Origin: Neoaquamicrobium microcysteis
GTDB taxonomy: Bacteria > Pseudomonadota > Alphaproteobacteria > Rhizobiales > Rhizobiaceae
NCBI RefSeq assembly: GCF_008180155.1
Contig: NZ_VSZS01000068.1
Coordinates: 514,762-578,761, forward strand
DNA length: 64,000 nt
Direction: 5' to 3'
This document shows positions 1 to 10,201 of the stretch, in pieces; position 1 is the stretch's first letter; every line of letters starts with the position of its first letter. The notes under the pieces were generated by a model. It worked only from the letters and a program-made list of their open reading frames with translations, did not search any database and was not told the DNA's origin. The position numbers and the translations under genes are program-made.

Positions 1-1
1 T

Positions 2-310
2 TTCGGCACCGGCTACTCAAACCTTTCCTATCTGATCGACTTCTCGTTCAAGAAGCTGAAGATCGACCAGTCGTTCGTCAAAAGGCTGGAAACCGACGCC
101 AACTCGGGCGCGGTCGTGTCAACGATCGTGGGCCTGTCGCGTGCGCTGGGCGTGCACACCATCGCCGAGGGCGTGGAGACCGAGAACCAGGCGACGCTGC
201 TGAAGGCCGCCGGGTGCGAGGTCGTGCAGGGCTATCTCTTCGGCAAGCCGGGACCGCTGGTGGTGAACAAGGAACAGCTGGAACCGCTGCGCAGGGCCGC
301 CCTGCACTAA
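2..310 (+). CDS. C-terminal part of an EAL-domain (c-di-GMP phosphodiesterase) protein
   Basis: The gene enters from the left edge, so only the last 102 residues are present and the N-terminal domains are unknown. The piece carries the late EAL-domain signatures: KIDQSFV (the KxD motif), IAEGVET and VVQGYLFGKP, in the usual spacing. These residues bind metal and the lysine that activates water in active phosphodiesterases, so the visible part looks catalytically intact. The family hydrolyses cyclic di-GMP to pGpG at the membrane or in the cytoplasm. Whether the protein also has a GGDEF, PAS or membrane sensor part cannot be seen. It converges on the rsmC-like gene, 17 bases away. Confidence 0.9.
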   Translation, partial: FGTGYSNLSYLIDFSFKKLKIDQSFVKRLETDANSGAVVSTIVGLSRALGVHTIAEGVETENQATLLKAAGCEVVQGYLFGKPGPLVVNKEQLEPLRRAALH

Positions 311-327
311 CTCTTCCCAGGCTACAG

Positions 328-1350
328 CTACCTCACCGCCCAGAGAACCTTGAAGCGCTCGTCGCGGACGAGTTCGCCGTGGCGCGCGAAGCCTGTTTCG
401 AGCGTGGCCTCGTAGGGCAGCGAGCGGTTGGCGACGAGGTAGAGCTTGCCGCCCGGCTTAAGCGCTGCGGACGCCGCACGGATGAAGCCCTCGCCTATGG
501 AAGGCTCGGCGGCACGCCCCTGGTGGAAGGGCGGGTTCATCACGACCAGATCGTAGCGGCGCTCCACCGGCTCGCCCAGCAGATCGTACCACTGCACCTT
601 GCTCTCGACGTCGCGCACCAGCGTGTTCATGTTGGCCTTGGCCGCCACGCAAGCAGGAAAGCTCGCCTCGAACAGGTCGATGGAATTTATGCCCGGAGCA
701 CGTTCGGCAAGCTTGACCGACAGATAGCCCCAGCCGGCGCCGAAATCGGCGGCATGGCCCTTGAGTCCGGCCGGCAAATGCTCGGCGAGCAGCTTCGAGC
801 CTTCGTCGGCATGATCCTGCGAGAAGACGCCCGGAACCGTGAGAAAGCCGCCGTCAAGAATAAGCGGGGGGTTGGCCGCTTCAAGCGCCTCGACGAAAGC
901 GTCGGCATCGTTGGGCCGCGTCAGCCAGAAGACGACGCCATGGTTCTTGGAGGCATGGTCGTCGCCGGGAAGCAGGCCGGCAATGCGCTTGCGCAGGCTT
1001 GCGATGCCGTCGGTCTTGCCGCCGGCCACCATGATGCGGCCGCCGGGCCGCGTGCGCTTCAGCGCCTCGCCCACCCACAACTCGTTCTGCCCCCTGTGGC
1101 GGCCCGCCAGCACCATCGCAAGATCGTAGCCCTCGCCTTCCGCCTGCGGGGCAAGCGCGTGGGTCTCACCCTCCAGCGCCCTGAAGGCCGGGCGGAAATC
1201 CTGCTGCAGCGTGAGCACGGCGGGAAAGGCTTCCGGGAGAGCAAAGCCGGGAGCTGCGTTGAGGAAGAGCACTTTCGCTTCGGCGCCGGGACCTTCGAGC
1301 ATGCCTGCCTCGAAGGGATGGAAGAGCGTCTTGAGCGATCCGTCGTTCAT
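328..1350 (-). CDS. RsmC-like class I SAM-dependent methyltransferase
   Basis: This 340-residue protein has two Rossmann-type halves. The C-terminal half carries a SAM-binding motif (ADFGAGWGYLS) and the catalytic NPPFHQG motif typical of N2-guanine methyltransferases. That architecture matches RsmC, which methylates G1207 of 16S rRNA. The N-terminal half (with VMVAGGKTDG-like motif) is the degenerate duplicate seen in RsmC. The frame is open upstream, but the ATG at 1350 has AAGGA a few bases ahead and gives the usual N-terminus (MNDGSLKTLFHPFE). It lies downstream of pnp on the same strand, beyond a terminator-like hairpin. The substrate is inferred from family only; other small-molecule N-methyltransferases share the fold. 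Confidence 0.8.
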   Translation of the reverse strand: MNDGSLKTLFHPFEAGMLEGPGAEAKVLFLNAAPGFALPEAFPAVLTLQQDFRPAFRALEGETHALAPQAEGEGYDLAMVLAGRHRGQNELWVGEALKRTRPGGRIMVAGGKTDGIASLRKRIAGLLPGDDHASKNHGVVFWLTRPNDADAFVEALEAANPPLILDGGFLTVPGVFSQDHADEGSKLLAEHLPAGLKGHAADFGAGWGYLSVKLAERAPGINSIDLFEASFPACVAAKANMNTLVRDVESKVQWYDLLGEPVERRYDLVVMNPPFHQGRAAEPSIGEGFIRAASAALKPGGKLYLVANRSLPYEATLETGFARHGELVRDERFKVLWAVR

Positions 1351-1362
1351 GGGCATTCCTTC

Positions 1363-1397
1363 ATGAGAAACGGGCGCAAGCCTTTCGGCTGCGCCCG
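1363..1397 (-). terminator. Probable Rho-independent terminator after pnp
   Basis: On the minus strand a GC-rich hairpin with arms GGGCGCA/TGCGCCC, extended by GCC/GGC around a GAAA loop with one bulged base, is followed by GTTTCTC. It lies 28 bases after the pnp stop and just before the start of the rsmC-like gene, so it should separate the two transcripts. The U-run is short, so termination may be partial. Confidence 0.55.
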
Positions 1398-1424
1398 CCC
1401 CCTTAAATTTCAAGCGTCAGAAAA

Positions 1425-3575
1425 TCAGGCGTCAGCCTCTTCGGCGTCGGCGCTCTTCTTTTCCCTGACGAGTTCCTTGCCGGTCTCCTGATCGACGACC
1501 TTCATGGACAGGCGGACCTTGCCGCGCTCGTCGAAGCCCATCAGCTTGACCCAGACCTTCTGGCCTTCCTTGACCACGTCGGTGGTCTTCTGGACGCGGT
1601 CGGCGGCCAGCTGGGAAATGTGGACCAGACCGTCCTTAGGACCGAAGAAGTTGACGAAGGCGCCGAAGTCGGCGGTCTTGACGACCGTGCCCTCGTAGAT
1701 CTCGCCCACTTCCGGCTCGGCAACGATGGTGTGGATCCACTTCTTCGCCGCCTCGATCTCCTTGGCGTTGGAAGAAGCGATCTTGACCGTGCCGTCGTCC
1801 TCGATGTTGATCTTGGCGCCGGTCTTTTCCACGATCTCGCGGATGACCTTGCCGCCCGAGCCGATCACGTCGCGGATCTTGTCGGTCGGGATCTGCATCA
1901 CCTCGATGCGCGGAGCGAACTCGCCCAGCTCGGAGCGGCCCTCGGTGATGGCGTTGGCCATCTCGCCAAGAATGTGCTCGCGACCGCCCTTCGCCTGCTC
2001 GAGAGCGATCTTCATGATTTCCTCGGTGATGCCGGAAATCTTGATGTCCATCTGCAGCGAGGTGATGCCGGCAGTCGTGCCCGCCACCTTGAAGTCCATG
2101 TCGCCGAGGTGATCCTCGTCGCCCAGGATGTCGGACAGGACGGCAAAACGCTCGCCTTCCTTGATGAGGCCCATGGCGATGCCCGCAACCGGTTTCTGGA
2201 GCGGCACGCCGGCATCCATGAGAGCCAGCGAGGTGCCGCAGACGGTTGCCATCGAGGACGAGCCGTTCGACTCGGTGATCTCGGAGACGACACGCAGCGT
2301 GTAGGGGAACTGCTCTGCCGCCGGCAGCATCGGGCGGATGGCGCGCCATGCAAGCTTGCCATGACCGATTTCGCGACGGCCGGGCGAACCCATGCGGCCG
2401 GTCTCACCCACCGAATAGGGCGGGAAGTTGTAGTGGAGGAGGAAGGTTTCCTTGTAGGTGCCGGTCAGGGCATCGATGTACTGCTCGTCCTCGCCGGTGC
2501 CGAGCGTGGCGACAACGATCGCCTGCGTCTCGCCGCGGGTGAACAGGGCCGAGCCATGGGTGCGCGGCAGGATGCCGACTTCCGACACGATGGGGCGAAC
2601 GGTCGACAGGTCGCGGCCGTCGATGCGGCTCTTGGTGTCGAGGATATTCCAGCGAACGATCTTCGCCTGAAGCTCCTTGAACACGGTGCCGACCTGCTCG
2701 GGCGACCACTTGGGCGTCTCGCCTTCGGCAGGCGCGAAGTGCGCCTTGACTTTCGCCTTCACGGCGTCGACGGCAGCGTAGCGTTCGGCCTTCTGCGTGT
2801 TCTTGTAGGCTTCGCGCAGCTCACCCTCGACGAGCTTGAGCATCTCGCCCTCGAGCTCGGAATAGTCGGGCGAGGTGAAATCGCGCGGGTCCTTGGCGGC
2901 AACTTCCGCCAGCTTGATGATCGCGTCGATCACCGGCTGGAACGCCTTGTGGCCGAACATGACCGCGCCGAGCATGACTTCCTCGGAAAGCTCATGGGCT
3001 TCCGACTCGACCATCATCACCGCGTCGGAGGTGCCGGCGATGACCAGATCGAGCTTCGACTCTGGCATCTCGTCGATGTGCGGGTTGAAGACGTACTCGC
3101 CGTTGATGTAGCCGACGCGGGCAGCGCCGATGGGGCCCATGAAGGGCACGCCGGAAAGCGTCAGCGCAGCGCTGGTGGCGACCATGGCCAGAACGTCCGG
3201 ATCGTTCTCCAGGTCATGCTGGAGAACGGTGACGACGATCTGGGTGTCGTTCTTGTAGCCGTCGGCGAAGAGGGGACGGATCGGACGGTCGATGAGGCGG
3301 GAGACCAGCGTCTCCTTCTCGCTCGGACGGCCTTCGCGCTTGAAGTAGCCGCCGGGGATCTTGCCGGCCGCGAAGGTCTTTTCCTGGTAGTTGACGGTCA
3401 GGGGGAAGAAGTCGAGGCCGGGCTTGGGTTCCTTAGCGGAAACGACCGTGGCAAGCACAACGGTCTCGCCGTAGGTCGCCAGCACAGCGCCGTCAGCCTG
3501 ACGCGCGACCTTGCCGGTTTCCAAAATGAGCGGACGGCCGCCCCACTCGATTTCCACTTTGTGGTGATTGAACAT
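1425..3575 (-). CDS. pnp: Polyribonucleotide nucleotidyltransferase (PNPase)
   Basis: PNPase degrades RNA 3'-5' by phosphorolysis and is a core degradosome enzyme. The 716-residue product has the full family layout: two RNase PH domains (the second with the GRREIGHG phosphate-site motif near residue 405), a KH domain with the GSGG loop, and a C-terminal S1 domain ([15 protein letters not shown]) ending in a short acidic-basic tail. The start was placed at the ATG giving [13 protein letters not shown], with GGAC about six bases upstream; the longer in-frame extension has no family support. It follows rpsO, as in most proteobacteria, with 328 bases between them that contain a RIME-like repeat and hairpins. 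Confidence 0.97.
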   Translation of the reverse strand: MFNHHKVEIEWGGRPLILETGKVARQADGAVLATYGETVVLATVVSAKEPKPGLDFFPLTVNYQEKTFAAGKIPGGYFKREGRPSEKETLVSRLIDRPIRPLFADGYKNDTQIVVTVLQHDLENDPDVLAMVATSAALTLSGVPFMGPIGAARVGYINGEYVFNPHIDEMPESKLDLVIAGTSDAVMMVESEAHELSEEVMLGAVMFGHKAFQPVIDAIIKLAEVAAKDPRDFTSPDYSELEGEMLKLVEGELREAYKNTQKAERYAAVDAVKAKVKAHFAPAEGETPKWSPEQVGTVFKELQAKIVRWNILDTKSRIDGRDLSTVRPIVSEVGILPRTHGSALFTRGETQAIVVATLGTGEDEQYIDALTGTYKETFLLHYNFPPYSVGETGRMGSPGRREIGHGKLAWRAIRPMLPAAEQFPYTLRVVSEITESNGSSSMATVCGTSLALMDAGVPLQKPVAGIAMGLIKEGERFAVLSDILGDEDHLGDMDFKVAGTTAGITSLQMDIKISGITEEIMKIALEQAKGGREHILGEMANAITEGRSELGEFAPRIEVMQIPTDKIRDVIGSGGKVIREIVEKTGAKINIEDDGTVKIASSNAKEIEAAKKWIHTIVAEPEVGEIYEGTVVKTADFGAFVNFFGPKDGLVHISQLAADRVQKTTDVVKEGQKVWVKLMGFDERGKVRLSMKVVDQETGKELVREKKSADAEEADA

Positions 3576-3903
3576 GTCTTGTCCTTCAATGCGGGAAAGC
3601 GCCGCGCCGCGTTGCGGCACGGGACGATCCCTGGCTTCGTTGCAGGACGAGCCACGGGCAAGACAACGGGACGCTTCTCTTCTTCATTTGAGCACCGCTT
3701 CGTCCGAAAACCGGCTTCCACCTTTCGGAACGATGCTCTGAACGGGGCGACGGTCAACCGCCGAAAGCGCCCTGCAATCCTGCCCCATGACCCTGTCCTG
3801 GGGCTGCTCCGCGATACTACCTTTGTCGATGCGGAGCCGTCGGGCCTCAGCGGCCCATATGATCGGCCGGCGAGGCTTTGCAGCGCCCGCCGGCCAAACT
3901 GTC
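3576..3903. other. rpsO-pnp intergenic region
   Basis: No gene is supported in these 328 bases. They hold a RIME-like palindrome (3690-3738) and two GC hairpins near rpsO: GGGCC/GGCCC at 3842-3856 and GGCCGGCG/CGCCGGCC at 3865-3895. Neither hairpin has a U-run on the minus strand. In E. coli the pnp leader folds into an RNase III-cut stem used in PNPase autoregulation, so these stems are candidates for that role, but this is inference. Confidence 0.5.
3690..3738. repeat. RIME-like palindromic repeat, copy 1
   Basis: Ends GAGCA and TGCTC are inverted, and the inner parts TCCGAAAACCGG and CCACCTTTCGG are the typical core of the rhizobial intergenic mosaic element (consensus like GAGCATGATC...CCGAAAA...CCGGTTTTCGG...GATCATGCTC). 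A second copy lies at 31078-31124. It sits in the pnp leader, where it would be transcribed as a hairpin. Confidence 0.7.
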
Positions 3904-4173
3904 TTAACGGCGCAAGCCGAGCTTCTCGATCAGCGTCTGGTAGCGGCCTTCGTCCTTGCGCTTGAGGTAATCAAGCAGACTGCGGCGCTGGGAGACGAGG
4001 GCAAGCAGACCACGACGGGAATGATTGTCCTTCTTGTGATCCTTGAAGTGTTCGGTCAGGTTCTTGATGCGCTCCGAAAGGATCGCGACCTGGACTTCCG
4101 GAGAACCGGTGTCGCCCTTCTGGGTCGCGAATTCGCCCATCAGTTCCTGCTTACGCTCTGCGGTAATCGACAT
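3904..4173 (-). CDS. rpsO: 30S ribosomal protein S15
   Basis: S15 binds the 16S rRNA central domain early in 30S assembly. The 89-residue product has the standard length and the family signatures [15 protein letters not shown] and [19 protein letters not shown] basic helix (here [14 protein letters not shown]), ending in the conserved LIEKLGLRR. The start is the ATG giving [11 protein letters not shown]; a longer frame runs upstream but lacks similarity to S15. It belongs to the truB...rpsO-pnp block, although here an HWE histidine kinase gene separates it from truB. Confidence 0.98.
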   Translation of the reverse strand: MSITAERKQELMGEFATQKGDTGSPEVQVAILSERIKNLTEHFKDHKKDNHSRRGLLALVSQRRSLLDYLKRKDEGRYQTLIEKLGLRR

Positions 4174-4332
4174 CGCGCTTTTCCTTTTATGTTTGAGGAA
4201 ACGGGTCGCCCACGGCCAGGATGTCGTCCAGCGGGGGCCGGTGAACATGCGCTCAAGAGCGAATGTTGCGCGGCATATAGTGTAAAAGCGGCGCGATTGC
4301 CAGCAAAATCGCAGGATTGCGCCGGCGCCGGC

Positions 4333-6066
4333 TCAGGACGCGTGTTCGGGTTCCGCGCTCTCGACCATTTCAGGCTCCAGCTTGGCCACCGGCATGGTGA
4401 AGCGGCATTCCAGCCCGTCGCGATGGAAGATGCGCTCGATCTCGGCGTCCAGCGTGCCGCCCAGCATGCGCTCGATGACTTCGGTGCCGAAGCCGGTGGT
4501 GACGGCACGCCGGCGCAGGCGCGGGACGACCTCCCGCCAGACGAGTTCCAGATTGTCGCCAGCACGCGTCCACGTGACCTTGAGCCTGCCGGAGGTCGAG
4601 GCGAACGCGCCGTATTTGGCCGCGTTGGTCGCCAGCTCGTGAAGCGCCAGACCGATGGTCTGGGCTGCCTGATTGGAGAGGCGGAACGGCTCGCCATCGA
4701 TCTCCAGTCGGCTCGCGTCGCTGGGGCGGAACGGTCCTATCTGCACGCTGAGCAATTCGCGCAGCTCGACGCCCGCCACGCCGCCAGCGATCAGCAGGTC
4801 GGTGGAGCGGGCAAGTCCGTGCACGCGCTTCTGGAACGCATCCTGAAAGGCGGCGAATGTGCGGGCGTGGCGCGCGGTCTGCTTGGCGATGGACGACACG
4901 ACCGTAAGCTGGTTCTTGGAGCGATGGGCGACTTCGCGCATCAGGAAGCGGATTTCGTTCTCGGCCGCCTGCCGGTCGCTGGAAGCCTGCGCCAGTGCAT
5001 GCGAGACGGTTGCGATTTCCACGACCGGATACTCGATCGCGTCCACCTTCTCGCCGGCGCCCAGACGCTGGGCATCGCGTGCCAGCCTGCGGATGGGCCG
5101 GGCGATCTGGCGCCCGAGCACCCACGCCAAGAGGCCTCCCAAGGCAATGATGGCCAGCCCGCCAAGCGCCAGCACCCGAAGCGACCGCACCATCGGACCC
5201 TGCACCACGGCGGTAGGCGCCCAGACGATGGTCTCCCAGCCGCTGGTGGGGGAAGAAGCGCGTATCGTGTCGTAGTCGCGGCCATCGAACCGAACCGTCC
5301 TGCGCACTGCGGTTTCCGTGGGCTGGACCGCTTCCGAGAGGAAGAACGGCTTGCCGATGTCGGAGGACATGTAGGACGAGGCCAGAACCGCGCCCGCACG
5401 ATCCACAAGCACCGCGTTCCAGCCGCCGCGCAGGTTCTGGCTGGCCAGCGAACCCGACAGCCGCTCCGCATCCTGTGTCAGGATGAGCAGCCGCACTCGG
5501 CTTTCGTCGTCGGGCAGCGGCAGCAAGACGTTGAACACCCACCTTTGCGCCGTCTGCCCGAGGAACCCGTCCGAAATTGCCGGCTCACCGGTGGCCAGCG
5601 CACGTTCGGCGGTCTCGATATCCGAGATCGGCTGAAGCGGCGTTCCAAACGGGACGCGCGTGTTCATCAACTGGTTCATGTCGCCATCGACGGCGATGAG
5701 ATAGGCGTCCGTGCCCTCCAGCGCCTTGTTGGCCCTCATGTAGAAGTCGCGCAGGTCGCCCTGCCCCAGCGACCGCGAGGTCGCCAGAACGCGCAGTGTC
5801 GTGAGCATACCGGTCAATTGCCGGTCAACCGTCTCGGTAATCGACCCGGCGGTTGCTTCGGCAAGCGTGGTCACCATGGCCTGCTGGGCCTGGTTGTTGC
5901 GCTGCAGGAGAACGACGGCGAAGACGAGGGCGGGAATGATAATCGCCGCCATCAAAAGGGACAGCATCGCACTGATGGAAACATGCCCATAGCGACGGGA
6001 GGCGCTGGCCGGGGCGCGCTGCGCGGTGGGCTGCCCGTCGGGGCTCTGTCCTGTGGTCGCGCTCAT
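4333..6066 (-). CDS. HWE-family sensor histidine kinase, membrane bound
   Basis: The 577-residue protein has transmembrane segments at about 33-55 and 299-318 enclosing a ~240-residue periplasmic sensor part, then a HAMP-like linker (319-370). The kinase core is of the HWE/HisKA_2 type: phospho-acceptor His381 in REVAHRSKNQL, an N-box with His476 (ALHELATNAAKYGA), and the defining W-x-E motif at 510-512 (LVWREV). This family is enriched in rhizobia and often acts on single-domain or PhyR-type regulators. No response regulator is adjacent, so its partner is unknown. It lies between truB and rpsO, a place where related genomes usually have the two genes side by side, so it is probably a later arrival. 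Confidence 0.9.
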   Translation of the reverse strand: MSATTGQSPDGQPTAQRAPASASRRYGHVSISAMLSLLMAAIIIPALVFAVVLLQRNNQAQQAMVTTLAEATAGSITETVDRQLTGMLTTLRVLATSRSLGQGDLRDFYMRANKALEGTDAYLIAVDGDMNQLMNTRVPFGTPLQPISDIETAERALATGEPAISDGFLGQTAQRWVFNVLLPLPDDESRVRLLILTQDAERLSGSLASQNLRGGWNAVLVDRAGAVLASSYMSSDIGKPFFLSEAVQPTETAVRRTVRFDGRDYDTIRASSPTSGWETIVWAPTAVVQGPMVRSLRVLALGGLAIIALGGLLAWVLGRQIARPIRRLARDAQRLGAGEKVDAIEYPVVEIATVSHALAQASSDRQAAENEIRFLMREVAHRSKNQLTVVSSIAKQTARHARTFAAFQDAFQKRVHGLARSTDLLIAGGVAGVELRELLSVQIGPFRPSDASRLEIDGEPFRLSNQAAQTIGLALHELATNAAKYGAFASTSGRLKVTWTRAGDNLELVWREVVPRLRRRAVTTGFGTEVIERMLGGTLDAEIERIFHRDGLECRFTMPVAKLEPEMVESAEPEHAS

Positions 6067-6133
6067 CTCATGGCTCGTCGATGCACGTCATGTGGAAACA
6101 ATGCCCGCACATGCCGTGCGCCGCCAGAAAAAA

Positions 6134-7120
6134 TCAAGCCGTGAAGACCCGTTTCGGCTTGAACATGCCCGCCTCGATGGCTCCGATGGCGACGAGCCGG
6201 CCGCGCGCGAAGGCGCAGGCCTCGTCGGATTGCGCCGGCGCATCGCGTCCGCGCACGATCACCGCATTGCCCAGGCGCAGGCGGGCCGCCGCATCGTCGT
6301 TGACGACAACCTGCGGCAGGCAATCAAGCGCGGCTCCCGTGTCGATGAGAAGCGCGTCCATCACCTTCCACTGGTCGGGACCAGGGCGCGGCTTGCGGGG
6401 CTCCTCGCCCTCGGCGGCGGGTTCGGCTTCCTGCGGCACGGAGGCCATCGCCTCCTCGATTTCCGCCAGGGTGACCAGATCGTCCGTGGTGAAGGGATCG
6501 ACCTCGGTGCGGCGCAACTCGGAGATGTGCCCGAAGCAGCCGAGGTCGCGGCCCATGTCGCGCGCCAGCGAGCGCACATAGGTGCCCTTGCCGCACTCGA
6601 TCTCGAACACGGTGGCCTCGTCGCCGCGCATCTCGATCAGGTCGAAGCGTCCGATCTCGACCTCGCGGGCGGGGATTTCGATCGTCTCTCCCCCTCGCGC
6701 CAGATCGTAAGCGCGCTCGCCGGCGATCTTGATGGCGGAGAACTGCGGCGGGGTCTGCATGATGACGCCGGTATATTTCGGCATGGTCGCGCGGATTTCC
6801 GCCTCGGTAGGCCGCGTGTCGGAACGCTTCGTGACCTCGCCTTCGAGATCGTCGGTCGAACGCTCCTCGCCCCACGTCACGGTAAAGCGATACACCTTCG
6901 CGCCGTCCTGCACGTAGGGCACGGTCTTGGTCGCCTCGCCCAGCGCGATCGGCAGCATGCCGGAGGCGAGCGGGTCGAGCGTGCCGGCATGGCCGGCCTT
7001 GTCGGCGCCGAAAAGCCATTTGATCTTGGACACGGCCTCGGTGGAGCCCATGCCAAGCGGCTTGTCGAGGATCATCCAGCCGGAAACCGGCCGGCCCTTC
7101 TTCTTGCGATGGCGGGCCAT
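6134..7120 (-). CDS. truB: tRNA pseudouridine-55 synthase
   Basis: TruB makes pseudouridine 55 in the T-loop of nearly all tRNAs. The 328-residue protein has the catalytic Asp49 in [11 protein letters not shown], the KxxR-like substrate motifs ([18 protein letters not shown]) and the [12 protein letters not shown] motif. A Pro/Glu-rich insert (about residues 230-255) precedes a C-terminal PUA-like segment. It begins two bases after the rbfA stop, with AAGGAATAAGG as ribosome binding site inside the rbfA end, so translation is coupled in the rimP-nusA-infB operon. Confidence 0.96.
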   Translation of the reverse strand: MARHRKKKGRPVSGWMILDKPLGMGSTEAVSKIKWLFGADKAGHAGTLDPLASGMLPIALGEATKTVPYVQDGAKVYRFTVTWGEERSTDDLEGEVTKRSDTRPTEAEIRATMPKYTGVIMQTPPQFSAIKIAGERAYDLARGGETIEIPAREVEIGRFDLIEMRGDEATVFEIECGKGTYVRSLARDMGRDLGCFGHISELRRTEVDPFTTDDLVTLAEIEEAMASVPQEAEPAAEGEEPRKPRPGPDQWKVMDALLIDTGAALDCLPQVVVNDDAAARLRLGNAVIVRGRDAPAQSDEACAFARGRLVAIGAIEAGMFKPKRVFTA

Positions 7121-7122
7121 CC

Positions 7123-7530
7123 TTATTCCTTTTCGTCGCCGTCGGTGTCGAGATCGCGCGCTACTTCGGGCGAGCGCAGCAGATCGTCGATCCGGGCCAT
7201 GTTGTCGTAGCTGGTGTCGAGCCGGAAACGGAACTCCGGCATGTATTTCATCTGTCTCAGCGCACCCGAAACCCGGCCGCGGATGAATTTCGCATTTCTT
7301 GCCAATGCCTTGATGATGGCTTGGTCGTCGGCAGCGCCGAGCGGCGTGACGAAAGCCGTGGCGATCTTCAGGTCGGGCGACATGCGCACCTCCGAGATGG
7401 AGATCACCGTCGTCTCCAGAAGATCGTCGCGCACCTCGCCGCGCTGGAGCACGTCGGACAACGCATGGCGCACCTGCTCGCCGACGCGGAGTTGGCGCTG
7501 GGATGGTCCTGAACTGTCGAAGCGGGACAT
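7123..7530 (-). CDS. rbfA: 30S ribosome-binding factor A
   Basis: RbfA binds immature 30S subunits and helps mature the 5' end of 16S rRNA, important in the cold. The 135-residue product has the single KH-like fold pattern: [36 protein letters not shown] and the helix-kink-helix [22 protein letters not shown]. The start giving [13 protein letters not shown] has GAGGA about nine bases upstream; an ATG 15 codons earlier is possible but less family-like. It lies between infB and truB as in most bacteria. Confidence 0.95.
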   Translation of the reverse strand: MSRFDSSGPSQRQLRVGEQVRHALSDVLQRGEVRDDLLETTVISISEVRMSPDLKIATAFVTPLGAADDQAIIKALARNAKFIRGRVSGALRQMKYMPEFRFRLDTSYDNMARIDDLLRSPEVARDLDTDGDEKE

Positions 7531-7639
7531 GGTCTTGGTATCCTCGGTCGTGGCGTCCGGGCTTGAACCGGTCATCCCTTCCACGCCTGCGGGGCGGCGG
7601 GTCGCCCCGCCGCCTTGCAATGCGTATCGTGCGGCAGCG

Positions 7640-10201
7640 CTAGAGCGTGCGCTTCACCATCTCGACGCGGAATGCCTCGATAACATCGCCGGCGCGAATG
7701 TCCTCGTAGTTGGCGAATGCCATGCCGCATTCCTGACCCACCGGCACTTCGGACACTTCGTCCTTGAAGCGCTTGAGCGTCTTGAGCGTGCCCTCGTGGA
7801 TGACGACGTTGTCGCGGATGAGGCGGACGCCCGCACCACGCTCCATCTTGCCTTCCGTGACGCGGCAACCCGCAACCTTGCCGACCTTGGTGATGTTGAA
7901 CACCTCGAGAATTTCGGCGTTGCCGAGGAAGGTCTCGCGGCGCTCCGGCGACAGCAGGCCGGACATGGCCGCTTTGATGTCGTCCACCAGATCGTAGATG
8001 ATGTTGTAGTAGCGGATTTCGATGCCGGCCTGCTCGGATGCGTCGCGTGCCTGCTTGTTGGCACGAACGTTGAACCCGATGATGGCCGCGCCCGAGGTCT
8101 CCGCCAGCGACACATCGCTTTCGGTGATGGCGCCTGCGCCCGAATGGACGATGCGCGCACGCACCTCATCGGTGCCCAGCTTGTCGAGTGCAGAGACGAT
8201 CGCCTCGATCGAACCCTGCACGTCGCCCTTGATGAGAAGCGGGAACTCCTTGAGACCGGAGGTCTGGAGCTGCGACATCATCTGTTCGAGCGAGCCGCGC
8301 TGACCCGCCTGGCGGGCAACCGACTTCTCGCGGGCGAGACGCTGGCGATACTCGGAAATCTCGCGGGCGCGTGCCTCGTTCTCGACCACCGCGAAGCGGT
8401 CGCCCGCCTGCGGCGTGCCCTGAAGGCCCAGAACCTCGACCGGCATGGAGGGACCGGCCTCCTTGACCTGGCCGCCATGGTCGTCGACCAGGGCGCGCAC
8501 GCGGCCCCACTCGTTGCCGGCCACGAGGATGTCGCCGGTCTTGAGCGTGCCGGTCTGCACCAGCACGGTCGCGACCGGGCCGCGACCCTTGTCGAGCTTG
8601 GCCTCGATGACCACGCCTTCCGCGGTGCGGTCGGGATTGGCCTTGAGATCGAGAATTTCCGACTGCAGCAGGATCGCCTCGAGCAGCTTGTCGAGGTTGA
8701 GCTTCTGGGTGGCCGAAACCTCGACGTCGAGCACCTCGCCGCCCATCGATTCCACGAACACCTCGTGCTGGAGCAGTTCGGTGCGCACCTTCTGGGCGTT
8801 GGCGGCAGGCTTGTCGATCTTGTTGATCGCCACGATGATCGGCACACCGGCCGCCTTGGCGTGGTTGATGGACTCGATCGTCTGCGGCATCACGCTGTCG
8901 TCGGCGGCGACCACGAGGATCGCGATATCCGTCGCCTGCGCGCCACGGGCACGCATTTGGGTGAAGGCGGCGTGGCCGGGCGTATCGATGAAGGTGATCT
9001 TCTGCCCGTCCTGCTCGACCTGATAGGCGCCGATATGCTGGGTGATGCCGCCAGCTTCGCCGGCAACCACGTTGGCGTTGCGGATCGCGTCCAGAAGCGA
9101 GGTCTTGCCGTGGTCGACGTGACCCATGATGGTCACCACCGGCGGGCGCGACTTCAGATCCTCGGACTTGTCCTCAATGTTGAACATGCCTTCTTCGACG
9201 TCGGACTCGGCCACGCGCTTGACGGTGTGGCCAAACTCGGACGCGACCAGCTCGGCGGTGTCGGCATCGATCACGTCGCCGGGCTTCATCATCTGGCCCT
9301 GCTTCATGAAGAACTTGACGATATCGACGGCGCGCTCGGCCATACGGTTGGCGAGTTCCTGAATGGTGATCGTCTCTGGGAGGATCACCTCGCGCTGGAT
9401 CTTCTCGCGCGTCTCGCCATGCATGGCGCGCTTGAACTTCTCCTGCCTGCGCCGCATCGACGACAACGAGCGACCGCGAGCCTCGTCACCGGAAAGTGCG
9501 GCGTTCAGGGTGAGCTTGCCACGGCGACGGTCATCCTCGCCCTTGGTCTTGACCGGCTTAGGCGCCGCGACCTCGGGCTTGATGGGACCGCGCTTGACCG
9601 CGCCGCCCTTGGGTTTCTCGTCTTCTTCTTCGGCAACAACCGGCTCAGCAGCCGGCGCCCGGCGGCGGGCTTCCTCTTCGGCGCGGCGGCGCGATTCAGC
9701 CTCGGCCTGAAGCCGGGCTTCCTCGTCGGCCTGACGGCGCGCGCTTTCCTCGCGCTCGCGGCGGCGGCGCTCTTCGTCCTCGGCACGGCGCTGCGCGTCC
9801 TCGGCGGCGCGCTTGCGCTCCTCGACCTCGCGCACCTTGGAGTCCTGGAGCGCGCGGCGGCGCGCCTCCATCTCCTCGGTGGAGAGCTCGTTGAGAACCA
9901 TGCCCGAACGCGACGAAGGCGGGGCGGGGCGCGGAGCCGGCTGTGGCGCCTGCGGTGCGGCGACAACAGGAGCAGCGGCGGGCTGCGGGGCGCGCGGCTT
10001 CAACGCGATGGCCGGCGCAGGTGTCTCCTGCTTCTCGCCGGGCATCGAGAACTTGCGCTTTTTCGTCTCGACGACGACAGCCTTCGTCCGCCCGTGCGAG
10101 AAGTTCTGCCGGACCGTGCCCTGCTCCATGCCTGGGCGCTTCATCGTCAGCGTCTTCTTCGGGTTTACGCTCAGCGTCTTGTCGTCTTTGGTATCGCTCA
10201 T
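7640..10201 (-). CDS. infB: Translation initiation factor IF-2
   Basis: IF-2 is the GTPase that brings fMet-tRNA to the 30S P site and promotes subunit joining. The 853-residue protein has a long N-terminal part with Ala/Pro-rich and then highly charged Arg/Glu heptad-like sequence (about 110-182), the IF2-N segment (about 275-325), and the G domain: P-loop GHVDHGKTS (360-368), DTPGH (406-410), NKID (460-463). Domains II, III and the initiator-tRNA-binding C-terminal barrel follow, ending [16 protein letters not shown]. Its ATG overlaps the stop of the ylxR gene by four bases (ATGA), so the two are translationally coupled. Confidence 0.98.
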   Translation of the reverse strand: MSDTKDDKTLSVNPKKTLTMKRPGMEQGTVRQNFSHGRTKAVVVETKKRKFSMPGEKQETPAPAIALKPRAPQPAAAPVVAAPQAPQPAPRPAPPSSRSGMVLNELSTEEMEARRRALQDSKVREVEERKRAAEDAQRRAEDEERRRREREESARRQADEEARLQAEAESRRRAEEEARRRAPAAEPVVAEEEDEKPKGGAVKRGPIKPEVAAPKPVKTKGEDDRRRGKLTLNAALSGDEARGRSLSSMRRRQEKFKRAMHGETREKIQREVILPETITIQELANRMAERAVDIVKFFMKQGQMMKPGDVIDADTAELVASEFGHTVKRVAESDVEEGMFNIEDKSEDLKSRPPVVTIMGHVDHGKTSLLDAIRNANVVAGEAGGITQHIGAYQVEQDGQKITFIDTPGHAAFTQMRARGAQATDIAILVVAADDSVMPQTIESINHAKAAGVPIIVAINKIDKPAANAQKVRTELLQHEVFVESMGGEVLDVEVSATQKLNLDKLLEAILLQSEILDLKANPDRTAEGVVIEAKLDKGRGPVATVLVQTGTLKTGDILVAGNEWGRVRALVDDHGGQVKEAGPSMPVEVLGLQGTPQAGDRFAVVENEARAREISEYRQRLAREKSVARQAGQRGSLEQMMSQLQTSGLKEFPLLIKGDVQGSIEAIVSALDKLGTDEVRARIVHSGAGAITESDVSLAETSGAAIIGFNVRANKQARDASEQAGIEIRYYNIIYDLVDDIKAAMSGLLSPERRETFLGNAEILEVFNITKVGKVAGCRVTEGKMERGAGVRLIRDNVVIHEGTLKTLKRFKDEVSEVPVGQECGMAFANYEDIRAGDVIEAFRVEMVKRTL

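Noticed and set aside
3865..3895. GGCCGGCG/CGCCGGCC stem after rpsO as a terminator
   Set aside because: No U-run follows on the minus strand and pnp is expected to be cotranscribed, so it was described only as a hairpin.
1620..3965. A 781-codon open frame antisense to pnp
   Set aside because: Same reason: pnp is certain, and the antisense product has no recognisable motif or ribosome binding site.
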